Below are positions 43,075 to 57,877 of a stretch of 64,000 bases of DNA, piece after piece. Made by a program: the position numbers and the translations under genes. A model generated the notes under the pieces. The model was given only the letters and a program-made list of their open reading frames with translations, did no database searches and was not told the origin of the DNA. Numbering within the stretch: the first letter of the stretch is position 1; every line of letters begins with the position of its first letter. The stretch is from NCBI RefSeq assembly GCF_037975245.1, contig NC_092579.1, forward strand, positions 25,403,166-25,467,165, read 5' to 3'. The DNA is from Apostichopus japonicus (taxonomy: Eukaryota; Echinodermata; Holothuroidea; Aspidochirotida; Stichopodidae).

Positions 43075-46000
43075 ATGTTCGGCACCGATCAATCGAATAT
43101 GCAGCACAGATCAATCGCCTGTGCGGCACCGATCCATCGAATGTTCGACATTGATCAATCGAATGTTCGACACCGATCATTCGAATGTTCGACACCGATC
43201 ATTCGAATTTGCAGCATTGATCAATCGAATTTTCGACACCGATCGATCGAATGTGCGACACCGATCAATCGAATTTGCGACACCCATCAATCGAATGAGC
43301 GACACCGATTAATCGAATGTGTGACACCGATCAATCGTATGTTCGGCACCGATCAATCGAATGTGCTGCACCGATCAATCGAATGTTCGACATTGATCAA
43401 TCGAATGTAAGACACCGGTTAATCGAATGTTCGACACCGATCAATCAAATGTGCGGCACCGATTAATCGAATGTTCGACACGGACACCCATCAATCGAAT
43501 GTGCGACACCGATCAATCGAATGTTCGACACCGATCAATCGAATATGCAGCACCGATCAATCGCATATGCGGCACTGATCGATCGAGTGTTCGACACCGA
43601 TAAATCGAATGTGCGACACCGATCAATCGAATGTTCGGCACCGATAAATCGAATGTGCGACACCTATCAATGGAATGTGCAGCACCGACCAATCAAATGT
43701 GCGGCACCGATCAATCGAATGTGCGACACCGATAATTCGAATGTGCGACACCCATCAATCGAATGCTCGACATTGATCATTCGAATGTGCGACACCCATC
43801 AATCGAATGCTCGACACCGATCAATCGAATGTTCGACACCGATCCATCGAATGTGCGACAACGATCAATCGAATGTGCGACACCTATCAATCGAATGATC
43901 GACACCGATTAATCTGATGTACGACACCGATCAATCGAATGTGCGGCAAACATCAATCGAATATTCCACACCGATCAATCGAATGTGCAGCACCGATCAA
44001 TCGAATGTGCGACACCGATCAATGGAATGTGCGGCACCGATCAATCGAATGTACGACACCGATCAATGGAATGTGCGGCACCCATCAATCGAATATTCGA
44101 CACCGATCAATCGAATGTACGGCACCGATCGATCGAATGTCGACACCCATCAATCGAATGTGCAGCACCGATCAATCGAATGTGCGGCACTGATCGATCG
44201 AATGTTCGACACCGATTAATCGAATGTGTGACACCGATCAATCGTATGTTCGGCACCGATCAATCGAATGTGCTGCACCGATCAATCGAATGTTCGACAT
44301 TGATCAATCGAATGTAAGACACCGGTTAATTGAATGTTCGACACCGATCAATCAAATGTGCGGCACCGATTAATCGAATGTTCGACACGGACACCCATCA
44401 ATCGAATGTGCGACACCGATCAATCGAATGTTCGACACCGATCAATCGAATATGCAGCACCGATCAATCGCATATGCGGCACTGATCGATCGAGTGTTCG
44501 ACACCGATCAATCTAATGTGCGACACAGATCAATCGAATGTGCGACACCCATGAATCGAATGTTCGACACCGATCATTCGAATGTGCAGCATTGATCAAA
44601 CGAAATTTCGACACCGATCAATCGAATGTGCGACACCTATTAATGGAATGTTCGGCACCGATCAATCGAATATGCAGCACCGATCAATCGAATGTGCGGC
44701 ACCGATCAATCAAATGTTCGACATTGATCAATCGAATGTTCGACACCGATCAATCGAATGTTCGACACCGATCAATCAAATGTGCGACACCCATCAATCG
44801 AATGTGCGGCACCGATCAATCGAATGAGCGACACCGATCATTCGAATGTGCGACACCATCAATCGAATGTTTGACACCGATCAATCGTATGTTAGGCACC
44901 GATCAATCGAATGTACTGCACCGATTAATCGAATGTTCGACATTGATCAATCGAATGTGCGGCACCCATCAATCGAATGTTCGACACCGATCAATCGAAT
45001 GTGCGGCACCGATCAATCAAATGTTCGACATTGATCAATCGAATGTTCGACACTGATCAATCGAATGTTCGACACCGATCAATCAAATGTGCGACACCCA
45101 TCAATCGAATGTGCGGCACCGATCAATCGAATGAGCGACACCGATCATTCGAATGTGCGACACCATAAATCGAATGTTTGACACCGATCAATCGTATGTT
45201 AGGCACCGATCAATCGAATGTACTGCACCGATTAATCGAATGTTCGACATTGATCAATCGAATGTGCGGCACCCATCAATCGAATGTTCGACACCGATCA
45301 ATCGAATGTGCGGTACCGATCAATCGAATGTTCGACACCGATCAATCGAATGTGCGACACCCATTAATCGAATCTTCGACACCCATCAATCGTATGTTCG
45401 GCATCGATTGATCGAATGTAATGTTCGCCACGGATCAATCGAATGTTCGACACCGATCATTCGAATGTTCGACACCGATCAATCGAATGTTCGACACCGA
45501 TAAATCGAATGTGCGACACCGATCAATCGAATGTTCGGCACCGATAAATCGAATGTGCGACACCTATCAATGGAATGTGCAGCACCGACCAATCAAATGT
45601 GCGGCACCGATCAATCGAATGTGCGACACCGATAATTCGAATGTGCGACACCCATCAATCGAATGCTCGACATTGATCATTCGAATGTGCGACACCCATC
45701 AATCGAATGCTCGACACCGATCAATCGAATGTTCGACACCGATCCATCGAATGTGCGACAACGATCAATCGAATGTGCGACACCTATCAATCGAATGATC
45801 GACACCGATTAATCTGATGTACGACACCGATCAATCGAATGTGCGGCATCGATCAATCGAATGTACGACACCTATCAATGGAATGTGCCTTACTCATCAA
45901 TCGAATGTTCGACACCGATTAATCGAATGTGCGGCACCGATCAAAGGAATGTTCGCACCCATCAATCGACTGTTCGACACCCATCAATCGTATGTTCGGC

Positions 46001-46189
46001 ATCGATCGATCGAATGTTCGACACCGATCAATCGAATGTGCGACACCGATCAATCGTATGTTCGGCACTGATCAATCGAATGTGCGGAACCGATCCATCG
46101 AATAATCGACATTGATCATTCGGTTGTTCGAAACCGATCATTCGAATGTTCGACACCGATCATTCGAATGTGCGACAACTATTAATTAA
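43075..46189. repeat. H20: 3,115-bp mosaic HOR unit
   Basis: 141 monomers plus 13 (two 28-mers, one 27-mer, four 21-mers). The first ~500 bp continue the S2-like order. At about 43,590 the GATCGATCGAGTG monomer is joined to the GATAAATCG block. Module X follows, truncated, and at about 44,214 the order returns to the GTGTGACACC block. The part from 44,214 to about 45,060 carries two rare marks of H13: TAATTGAATG near 44,330 and the missing monomer near 44,625. Confidence 0.88.
43915..44213. repeat. Module X, copy 3 (truncated)
   Basis: It starts like the other X copies (GTGCGGCAAACATC, AATATTCCAC) but ends after GGCACTGATCGATCG. The 24-bp CACACAGATC monomer and the AATCCAATG end are missing, because the array switches here to GATTAATCGAATGTGTGAC of the basic unit. 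Confidence 0.85.
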
Positions 46190-49018
46190 ATGTTCGGCAC
46201 CGATCAATCGAATATGCAGCACAGATCAATCGCCTGTGCGGCACCGATCCATCGAATGTTCGACATTGATCAATCGAATGTTCGACACCGATCATTCGAA
46301 TGTTCGACACCGATCATTCGAATTTGCAGCATTGATCAATCGAATTTTCGACACCGATCGATCGAATGTGCGACACCGATCAATCGAATTTGCGACACCC
46401 ATCAATCGAATGAGCGACACCGATTAATCGAATGTGTGACACCGATCAATCGTATGTTCGGCACCGATCAATCGAATGTGCTGCACCGATCAATCGAATG
46501 TTCGACATTGATCAATCGAATGTAAGACACCGGTTAATCGAATGTTCGACACCGATCAATCAAATGTGCGGCACCGATTAATCGAATGTTCGACACGGAC
46601 ACCCATCAATCGAATGTGCGACACCGATCAATCGAATGTTCGACACCGATCAATCGAATATGCAGCACCGATCAATCGCATATGCGGCACTGATCGATCG
46701 AGTGTTCGACACCGATCAATCTAATGTGCGACACAGATCAATCGAATGTGCGACACCCATGAATCGAATGTTCGACACCGATCATTCGAATGTGCAGCAT
46801 TGATCAAACGAAATTTCGACACCGATCAATCGAATGTGCGACACCGATCAATCGAATGTGCGACACCTATTAATGGAATGTTCGGCACCGATCAATCGAA
46901 TATGCAGCACCGATCAATCGAATGTGCGGCACCGATCAATCAAATGTTCGACATTGATCAATCGAATGTTCGACACCGATCAATCGAATGTTCGACACCG
47001 ATCAATCAAATGTGCGACACCCATCAATCGAATGTGCGGCACCGATCAATCGAATGAGCGACACCGATCATTCGAATGTGCGACACCATCAATCGAATGT
47101 TTGACACCGATCAATCGTATGTTAGGCACCGATCAATCGAATGTACTGCACCGATTAATCGAATGTTCGACATTGATCAATCGAATGTGCGGCACCCATC
47201 AATCGAATGTTCGACACCGATCGATCGAATGTGCGACACCGATCAATCGAATTTGCGACACCCATCAATCGAATGAGCGACACCGATTAATCGAATGTGT
47301 GACACCGATCAATCGTATGTTCGGCACCGATCAATCGAATGTGCTGCACCGATCAATCGAATGTTCGACATTGATCAATCGAATGTAAGACACCGGTTAA
47401 TCGAATGTTCGACACCGATCAATCAAATGTGCGGCACCGATTAATCGAATGTTCGACACGGACACCCATCAATCGAATGTGCGACACCGATCAATCGAAT
47501 GTTCGACACCGATCAATCGAATATGCAGCACCGATCAATCGCATATGCGGCACTGATCGATCGAGTGTTCGACACCGATCAATCTAATGTGCGACACAGA
47601 TCAATCGAATGTGCGACACCCATGAATCGAATGTTCGACACCGATCATTCGAATGTGCAGCATTGATCAAACGAAATTTCGACACCGATCAATCGAATGT
47701 GCGACACCGATCAATCGAATGTGCGACACCTATTAATGGAATGTTCGGCACCGATCAATCGAATATGCAGCACCGATCAATCGAATGTGCGGCACCGATC
47801 AATCAAATGTTCGACATTGATCAATCGAATGTTCGACACCGATCAATCGAATGTTCGACACCGATCAATCAAATGTGCGACACCCATCAATCGAATGTGC
47901 GGCACCGATCAATCGAATGAGCGACACCGATCATTCGAATGTGCGACACCATCAATCGAATGTTTGACACCGATCAATCGTATGTTAGGCACCGATCAAT
48001 CGAATGTACTGCACCGATTAATCGAATGTTCGACACCGATCAATCGAATGTGCGGCACCGATCAATCAAATGTTCGACACCGATCAATCGAATGTTCGAC
48101 ACCGATCAATCGAATGTTCGACATTGATCAATCGAATGTTCGACACCGATCAATCGAATGTTCGACACCGATCAATCAAATGTGCGACACCCATCAATCG
48201 AATGTGCGGCACCGATCAATCGAATGAGCGACACCGATCATTCGAATGTGCGACACCATAAATCGAATGTTTGACACCGATCAATCGTATGTTAGGCACC
48301 GATCAATCGAATGTACTGCACCGATTAATCGAATGTTCGACATTGATCAATCGAATGTGCGGCACCCATCAATCGAATGTTCGACACCGATCAATCGAAT
48401 GTGCGGTACCGATCAATCGAATGTTCGACACCGATCAATCGAATGTGCGACACCCATTAATCGAATCTTCGACACCCATCAATCGTATGATCGGCATCGA
48501 TTGATCGAATGTAATGTTCGCCACGGATCAATCGAATGTTCGACACCGATCATTCGAATGTTCGACACCGATCCATCGAATGTGCGACAACGATCAATCG
48601 AATGTGCGACACCTATCAATCGAATGATCGACACCGATTAATCTGATGTACGACACCGATCAATCGAATGTGCGGCATCGATCAATCGAATGTACGACAC
48701 CTATCAATGGAATGTGCCTTACTCATCAATCGAATGTTCGACACCGATTAATCGAATGTGCGGCACCGATCAAAGGAATGTTCGCACCCATCAATCGACT
48801 GTTCGACACCCATCAATCGTATGTTCGGCATCGATCGATCGAATGTTCGACACCGATCAATCGAATGTGCGACACCGATCAATCGTATGTTCGGCACTGA
48901 TCAATCGAATGTGCGGAACCGATCCATCGAATAATCGACATTGATCATTCGGTTGTTCGAAACCGATCATTCGAATGTTCGACACCGATCATTCGAATGT
49001 GCGACAACTATTAATTAA
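46190..49018. repeat. H21: 2,829-bp HOR unit with an 863-bp second pass
   Basis: 128 monomers plus 13 (two 28-mers, one 27-mer, four 21-mers). At about 47,220 the order jumps back to the GATCGATCG and AATTTGCGAC stretch and runs through the unit again (46,542 recurs at 47,405, shift 863). Private changes include an altered monomer series at 48,050-48,130 and ATGATCGGC near 48,488. The GATAAATCG to GCTCGACA stretch is skipped near 48,570. Confidence 0.88.
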
Positions 49019-51343
49019 ATGTTCGGCACCGATCAATCGAATATGCAGCACAGATCAATCGCCTGTGCGGCACCGATCCATCGAATGTTCGACATTGATC
49101 AATCGAATGTTCGACACCGATCATTCGAATGTTCGACACCGATCATTCGAATTTGCAGCATTGATCAATCGAATTTTCGACAACGATCGATCGAATGTGC
49201 GACACCGATCAATCGAATTTGCGACACCCATCAATCGAATGAGCGACACCGATTAATCGAATGTGTGACACCGATCAATCGTATGTTCGGCACCGATCAA
49301 TCGAATGTGCTGCACCGATCAATCGAATGTTCGACATTGATCAATCGAATGTAAGACACCGGTTAATCGAATGTTCGACACCGATCAATCAAATGTGCGG
49401 CACCGATTAATCGAATGTTCGACACGGACACCCATCAATCGAATGTGCGACACCGATCAATCGAATGTTCGACACCGATCAATCGAATATGCAGCACCGA
49501 TCAATCGCATATGCGGCACTGATCGATCGAGTGTTCGACACCGATCAATCTAATGTGCGACACAGATCAATCGAATGTGCGACACCCATGAATCGAATGT
49601 TCGACACCGATCATTCGAATGTGCAGCATTGATCAAACGAAATTTCGACACCGATCAATCGAATGTGTGACACCGATCAATCGTATGTTCGGCACCGATC
49701 AATCGAATGTGCTGCACCGATCAATCGAATGTTCGACATTGATCAATCGAATGTAAGACACCGGTTAATCGAATGTTCGACACCGATCAATCAAATGTGC
49801 GGCACCGATTAATCGAATGTTCGACACGGACACCCATCAATCGAATGTGCGACACCGATCAATCGAATGTTCGACACCGATCAATCGAATATGCAGCACC
49901 GATCAATCGCATATGCGGCACTGATCGATCGAGTGTTCGACACCGATCAATCTAATGTGCGACACAGATCAATCGAATGTGCGACACCCATGAATCGAAT
50001 GTTCGACACCGATCATTCGAATGTGCAGCATTGATCAAACGAAATTTCGACACCGATCAATCGAATGTGCGACACCGATCAATCGAATGTGCGACACCTA
50101 TTAATGGAATGTTCGGCACCGATCAATCGAATATGCAGCACCGATCAATCGAATGTGCGGCACCGATCAATCAAATGTTCGACATTGATCAATCGAATGT
50201 TCGACACCGATCAATCGAATGTTCGACACCGATCAATCAAATGTGCGACACCCATCAATCGAATGTGCGGCACCGATCAATCGAATGAGCGACACCGATC
50301 ATTCGAATGTGCGACACCATCAATCGAATGTTTGACACCGATCAATCGTATGTTAGGCACCGATCAATCGAATGTACTGCACCGATTAATCGAATGTTCG
50401 ACACCGATCAATCGAATGTGCGGCACCCATCAATCGAATGTTCGACACCGATCAATCGAATGTGCGGTACCGATAAATCGAATGTTCGACACCGATCAAT
50501 CGAATGTGCGACACCCATTAATCGAATCTTCGACACCCATCAATCGTATGTTCGGCATCGATTGATCGAATGTAATGTTCGCCACGGATCAATCGAATGT
50601 TCGACACCGATCATTCGAATGTTCGACACCGATCAATCGAATGTTCGACACCGATAAATCGAATGTGCGACACCGATCAATCGAATGTTCGGCACCGATA
50701 AATCGAATGTGCGACACCTATCAATGGAATGTGCAGCACCGACCAATCAAATGTGCGGCACCGATCAATCGAATGTGCGACACCGATAATTCGAATGTGC
50801 GACACCCATCAATCGAATGCTCGACATTGATCATTCGAATGTGCGACACCCATCAATCGAATGCTCGACACCGATCAATCGAATGTTCGACACCGATCCA
50901 TCGAATGTGCGACAACGATCAATCGAATGTGCGACACCTATCAATCGAATGATCGACACCGATTAATCTGATGTACGACACCGATCAATCGAATGTGCGG
51001 CATCGATCAATCGAATGTACGACACCTATCAATGGAATGTGCCTTACTCATCAATCGAATGTTCGACACCGATTAATCGAATGTGCGGCACCGATCAAAG
51101 GAATGTTCGCACCCATCAATCGACTGTTCGACACCCATCAATCGTATGTTCGGCATCGATCGATCGAATGTTCGACACCGATCAATCGAATGTGCGACAC
51201 CGATCAATCGTATGTTCGGCACTGATCAATCGAATGTGCGGAACCGATCCATCGAATAATCGACATTGATCATTCGGTTGTTCGAAACCAATCATTCGAA
51301 TGTTCGACACCGATCATTCGAATGTGCGACAACTATTAATTAA
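49019..51343. repeat. H22: 2,325-bp HOR unit with 402-bp duplication
   Basis: 105 monomers plus 15 (two 28-mers, one 27-mer, two 21-mers). It lacks the 307-bp second pass. Private changes are CAACGATCGATCG near 49,183, TCAGCG-free GCAGCG context replaced by TTTCGAC order as in other units, and CCAATCATTCG near 51,289, a CpG transition. Confidence 0.85.
49259..50062. repeat. 402-bp tandem duplication in H22
   Basis: The block 49,259-49,660 recurs at 49,661-50,062 at shift 402 (18 monomers plus 6, from the 28-bp monomer). It runs from GTGTGACACC through the 28-mer and CATATGCGGC to CAAACGAAATTTCG. No difference between the copies was noticed, so it is probably recent. Confidence 0.9.
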
Positions 51344-53881
51344 ATGTTCGGCACCGATCAATCGAATATGCAGCACAGATCAATCGCCTGTGCGGCACCG
51401 ATCCATCGAATGTTCGACATTGATCAATCGAATGTTCGACACCGATCATTCGAATGTTCGACACCGATCATTCGAATTTGCAGCATTGATCAATCGAATT
51501 TTCGACACCGATCGATCGAATGTGCGACACCGATCAATCGAATTTGCGACACCCATCAATCGAATGAGCGACACCGATTAATCGAATGTGTGACACCGAT
51601 CAATCGTATGTTCGGCACCGATCAATCGAATGTGCTGCACCGATCAATCGAATGTTCGACATTGATCAATCGAATGTAAGACACCGGTTAATCGAATGTT
51701 CGACACCGATCAATCAAATGTGCGGCACCGATTAATCGAATGTTCGACACGGACACCCATCAATCGAATGTGCGACACCGATCAATCGAATGTTCGACAC
51801 CGATCAATCGAATATGCAGCACCGATCAATCGCATATGCGGCACTGATCGATCGAGTGTTCGACACCGATCAATCTAATGTGCGACACAGATCAATCGAA
51901 TGTGCGACACCCATGAATCGAATGTTCGACACCGATCATTCGAATGTGCAGCATTGATCAAACGAAATTTCGACACCGATCAATCGAATGTGCGACACCG
52001 ATCAATCGAATGTGCGACACCTATTAATGGAATGTTCGGCACCGATCAATCGAATATGCAGCACCGATCAATCGAATGTGCGGCACCGATCAATCAAATG
52101 TTCGACATTGATCAATCGAATGTTCGACACCGATCAATCGAATGTTCGACACCGATCAATCAAATGTGCGACACCCATCAATCGAATGTGCGGCACCGAT
52201 CAATCGAATGAGCGACACCGATCATTCGAATGTGCGACACCATCAATCGAATGTTTGACACCGATCAATCGTATGTTAGGCACCGATCAATCGAATGTAC
52301 TGCACCGATTAATCGAATGTTCGACATTGATCAATCGAATGTGCGGCACCCATCAATCGAATGTTCGACACCGATCAATCGAATGTGCGGCACCGATCAA
52401 TCAAATGTTCGACATTGATCAATCGAATGTTCGACACCGATCAATCGAATGTTCGACACCGATCAATCAAATGTGCGACACCGATCAATCGAATGTTCGG
52501 CACCGATAAATCGAATGTGCGACACCTATCAATGGAATGTGCAGCACCGACCAATCAAATGTGCGGCACCGATCAATCGAATGTGCGACACCGATAATTC
52601 GAATGTGCGACACCCATCAATCGAATGCTCGACATTGATCATTCGAATGTGCGACACCCATCAATCGAATGCTCGACACCGATCAATCGAATGTTCGACA
52701 CCGATCCATCGAATGTGCGACAACGATCAATCGAATGTGCGACACCGATCAATCGAATGTTCGACACCGATCAATCAAATGTGCGACACCCATCAATCGA
52801 ATGTGCGGCACCGATCAATCGAATGAGCGACACCGATCATTCGAATGTGCGACACCATAAATCGAATGTTTGACACCGATCAATCGTATGTTAGGCACCG
52901 ATCAATCGAATGTACTGCACCGATTAATCGAATGTTCGACATTGATCAATCGAATGTGCGGCACCCATCAATCGAATGTTCGACACCGATCAATCGAATG
53001 TGCGGTACCGATCAATCGAATGTTCGACACCGATCAATCGAATGTGCGACACCCATTAATCGAATCTTCGACACCCATCAATCGTATGTTCGGCATCGAT
53101 TGATCGAATGTAATGTTCGCCACGGATCAATCGAATGTTCGACACCGATCATTCGAATGTTCGACACCGATCAATCGAATGTTCGACACCGATAAATCGA
53201 ATGTGCGACACCGATCAATCGAATGTTCGGCACCGATAAATCGAATGTGCGACACCTATCAATGGAATGTGCAGCACCGACCAATCAAATGTGCGGCACC
53301 GATCAATCGAATGTGCGACACCGATAATTCGAATGTGCGACACCCATCAATCGAATGCTCGACATTGATCATTCGAATGTGCGACACCCATCAATCGAAT
53401 GCTCGACACCGATCAATCGAATGTTCGACACCGATCCATCGAATGTGCGACAACGATCAATCGAATGTGCGACACCTATCAATCGAATGATCGACACCGA
53501 TTAATCTGATGTACGACACCGATCAATCGAATGTGCGGCATCGATCAATCGAATGTACGACACCTATCAATGGAATGTGCCTTACTCATCAATCGAATGT
53601 TCGACACCGATTAATCGAATGTGCGGCACCGATCAAAGGAATGTTCGCACCCATCAATCGACTGTTCGACACCCATCAATCGTATGTTCGGCATCGATCG
53701 ATCGAATGTTCGACACCGATCAATCGAATGTGCGACACCGATCAATCGTATGTTCGGCACTGATCAATCGAATGTGCGGAACCGATCCATCGAATAATCG
53801 ACATTGATCATTCGGTTGTTCGAAACCGATCATTCGAATGTTCGACACCGATCATTCGAATGTGCGACAACTATTAATTAA
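51344..53881. repeat. H23: 2,538-bp HOR unit
   Basis: 115 monomers plus 8. The order runs as far as GACAACGATC near 52,730, then returns to the AATCAAATGTGCGAC block and passes again through CACCATAAATCG, the 27-mer and the GCTCGACA monomers. The 615-bp step (52,230 to 52,845) replaces the usual 307-bp step. Confidence 0.88.
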
Positions 53882-56800
53882 ATGTTCGGCACCGATCAAT
53901 CGAATATGCAGCACAGATCAATCGCCTGTGCGGCACCGATCCATCGAATGTTCGACATTGATCAATCGAATGTTCGACACCGATCATTCGAATGTTCGAC
54001 ACCGATCATTCGAATTTGCAGCATTGATCAATCGAATTTTCGACACCGATCGATCGAATGTGCGACACCGATCAATCGAATTTGCGACACCCATCAATCG
54101 AATGAGCGACACCGATTAATCGAATGTGTGACACCGATCAATCGTATGTTCGGCACCGATCAATCGAATGTGCTGCACCGATCAATCGAATGTTCGACAT
54201 TGATCAATCGAATGTAAGACACCGGTTAATCGAATGTTCGACACCGATCAATCAAATGTGCGGCACCGATTAATCGAATGTTCGACACGGACACCCATCA
54301 ATCGAATGTGCGACACCGATCAATCGAATGTTCGACACCGATCAATCGAATATGCAGCACCGATCAATCGCATATGCGGCACTGATCGATCGAGTGTTCG
54401 ACACCAATCAATCTAATGTGCGACACAGATCAATCGAATGTGCGACACCCATGAATCGAATGTTCGACACCGATCATTCGAATGTGCAGCATTGATCAAA
54501 CGAAATTTCGACACCGATCAATCGAATGTGCGACACCGATCAATCGAATGTGCGACACCTATTAATGGAATGTTCGGCACCGATCAATCGAATATGCAGC
54601 ACCGATCAATCGAATGTGCGGCACCGATCAATCAAATGTTCGACATTGATCAATCGAATGTTCGACACCGATCAATCGAATGTTCGACACCGATCAATCA
54701 AATGTGCGACACCCATCAATCGAATGTGCGGCACCGATCAATCGAATGAGCGACACCGATCATTCGAATGTGCGACACCATCAATCGAATGTTTGACACC
54801 GATCAATCGTATGTTAGGCACCGATCAATCGAATGAACTGCACCGATTAATCGAATGTTCGACACCGATCAATCGAATGTGCGGCACCCATCAATCGAAT
54901 GTTCGACACCGATCAATCGAATGTGCGGCACCGATCAATCAAATGTTCGACATTGATCAATCGAATGTTCGACACCGATCAATCGAATGTTCGACACCGA
55001 TCAATCAAATGTGCGACACCCATCAATCGAATGTGCGGCACCGATCAATCGAATGAGCGACACCGATCATTCGAATGTGCGACACCATAAATCGAATGTT
55101 TGACACCGATCAATCGTATGTTAGGCACCGATCAATCGAATGTACTGCACCGATTAATCGAATGTTCGACATTGATCAATCGAATGTGCGGCACCCATCA
55201 ATCGAATGTTCGACACCGATCAATCGAATGTGCGGTACCGATCAATCGAATGTTCGACACCGATCAATCGAATGTGCGACACCCATTAATCGAATCTTCG
55301 ACACCCATCAATCGTATGTTCGGCATCGATTGATCGAATGTAATGTTCGCCACGGATCAATCGAATGTTCGACACCGATCATTCGAATGTTCGACACCGA
55401 TCAATCGAATGTTCGACACCGATAAATCGAATGTGCGACACCGATCAATCGAATGTTCGGCACCGATAAATCGAATGTGCGACACCTATCAATGGAATGT
55501 GCAGCACCGACCAATCAAATGTGCGGCACCGATCAATCGAATGTGCGACACCGATAATTCGAATGTGCGACACCCATCAATCGAATGCTCGACATTGATC
55601 ATTCGAATGTGCGACACCCATCAATCGAATGCTCGACACCGATCAATCGAATGTTCGACACCGATCCATCGAATGTGCGACACAGATCAATCGAATGTGC
55701 GACACCCATGAATCGAATGTTCGACACCGATCATTCGAATGTGCAGCATTGATCAAACGAAATTTCGACACCGATCAATCGAATGTGCGACACCGATCAA
55801 TCGAATGTGCGACACCTATTAATGGAATGTTCGGCACCGATCAATCGAATATGCAGCACCGATCAATCGAATGTGCGGCACCGATCAATCAAATGTTCGA
55901 CATTGATCAATCGAATGTTCGACACCGATCAATCGAATGTTCGACACCGATCAATCAAATGTGCGACACCCATCAATCGAATGTGCGGCACCGATCAATC
56001 GAATGAGCGACACCGATCATTCGAATGTGCGACACCATCAATCGAATGTTTGACACCGATCAATCGTATGTTAGGCACCGATCAATCGAATGTACTGCAC
56101 CGATTAATCGAATGTTCGACATTGATCAATCGAATGTGCGGCACCCATCAATCGAATGTTCGACACCGATCAATCGAATGTGCGGTACCGATCAATCGAA
56201 TGTTCGACACCCATCAATCGAATGTTCGACACCGATTAAATCGAATGTTCGGCACCGATCAATCGAATGTGCGTCACCCATTAATCGAATCTTCGACACC
56301 CATCAATCGTATGTTCGGCATCGATTGATCGAATGTAATGTTCGCCACGGATCAATCGAATGTTCGACACCGATCATTCGAATGTTCGACACCGATCAAT
56401 CGAATGTTCGACACCGATAAATCGAATGTGCGACACCGCTCAATCGAATGTTCGGCACCGATAAATCGAATGTGCGACACCTATCAATGGAATGTGCAGC
56501 ACCGACCAATCAAATGTGCGGCACCGATCAATCGAATGTGCGACACCGATAATTCGAATGTGCGATACCCATCAATCGAATGCTCGACATTGATCATTCG
56601 AATGTGCGACACCCATCAATCGAATGCTCGACACCGATCAATCGAATGTTCGACACCGATCCATCGAATGTGCGACAACGATCAATCGAATGTGCGACAC
56701 CTATCAATCGAATGATCGACACCGATTAATCTGATGTACGACACCGATCAATCGAATGTGCGGCAAACATCAATCGAATATTCCACACCGATCAATCGAA

Positions 56801-57877
56801 TGTGCAGCACCGATCAATCGAATGTGCGACACCGATCAATGGAATGTGCGCCACCGATCAATCGAATGTACGACACCGATCAATGGAATGTGCGGCACCC
56901 ATCAATCGAATATTCGACACCGATCAATCGAATGTACGGCACCGATCGATCGAATGTCGACACCCATCAATCGAATGTGCAGCACCGATCAATCGAATGT
57001 GCGGCACTGATCGATCGAATGTTCGACACACAGATCAATCGAATGTTCGACACCGATCAATCGAATGATCGACACCTATTAATCGAATGTGCGACACCGA
57101 TTAATCGAATGTGCGACACCCATCAATCCAATGTTCGAAACCGATCAATCTAATGTACGACACCGATCAATCGAATGTTCGACACCGATAAATCGAATGT
57201 GCGACACCGATCAATCGAATGTTCGGCACCGATAAATCGAATGTGCGACACCTATCAATGGAATGTGCAGCACCGACCAATCAAATGTGCGGCACCGATC
57301 AATCGAATGTGCGACACCGATAATTCGAATGTGCGACACCCATCAATCGAATGCTCGACATTGATCATTCGAATGTGCGACACCCATCAATCGAATGCTC
57401 GACACCGATCAATCGAATGTTCGACACCGATCCATCGAATGTGCGACAACGATCAATCGAATGTGCGACACCTATCAATCGAATGATCGACACCGATTAA
57501 TCTGATGTACGACACCGATCAATCGAATGTGCGGCATCGATCAATCGAATGTACGACACCTATCAATGGAATGTGCCTTACTCATCAATCGAATGTTCGA
57601 CACCGATTAATCGAATGTGCGGCACCGATCAAAGGAATGTTCGCACCCATCAATCGACTGTTCGACACCCATCAATCGTATGTTCGGCATCGATCGATCG
57701 AATGTTCGACACCGATCAATCGAATGTGCGACACCGATCAATCGTATGTTCGGCACTGATCAATCGAATGTGCGGAACCGATCCATCGAATAATCGACAT
57801 TGATCATTCGGTTGTTCGAAACCGATCATTCGAATGTTCGACACCGATCATTCGAATGTGCGACAACTATTAATTAA
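53882..57877. repeat. H24: 3,996-bp composite HOR unit with module X
   Basis: The longest unit: 181 monomers plus 14 (one 28-mer, two 27-mers, one 24-mer, one 23-mer and five 21-mers). At about 55,680 the CCATCG monomer runs into GACACAGATC, restarting an H12-like stretch that includes the 23-mer and module X. Private changes are CCAATCAATC near 54,407, AATGAACTGC near 54,835, CCGCTCAATCG near 56,440, GCGATACCC near 56,564 and GCGCCACC near 56,849. Confidence 0.88.
56732..57168. repeat. Module X, copy 4
   Basis: Matches copy 1 at shift 29,468, with private changes such as GTGCGCCACC near 56,849. After it the order resumes at GATAAATCG in full, without the internal deletion seen after copies 1 and 2. 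Confidence 0.85.
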
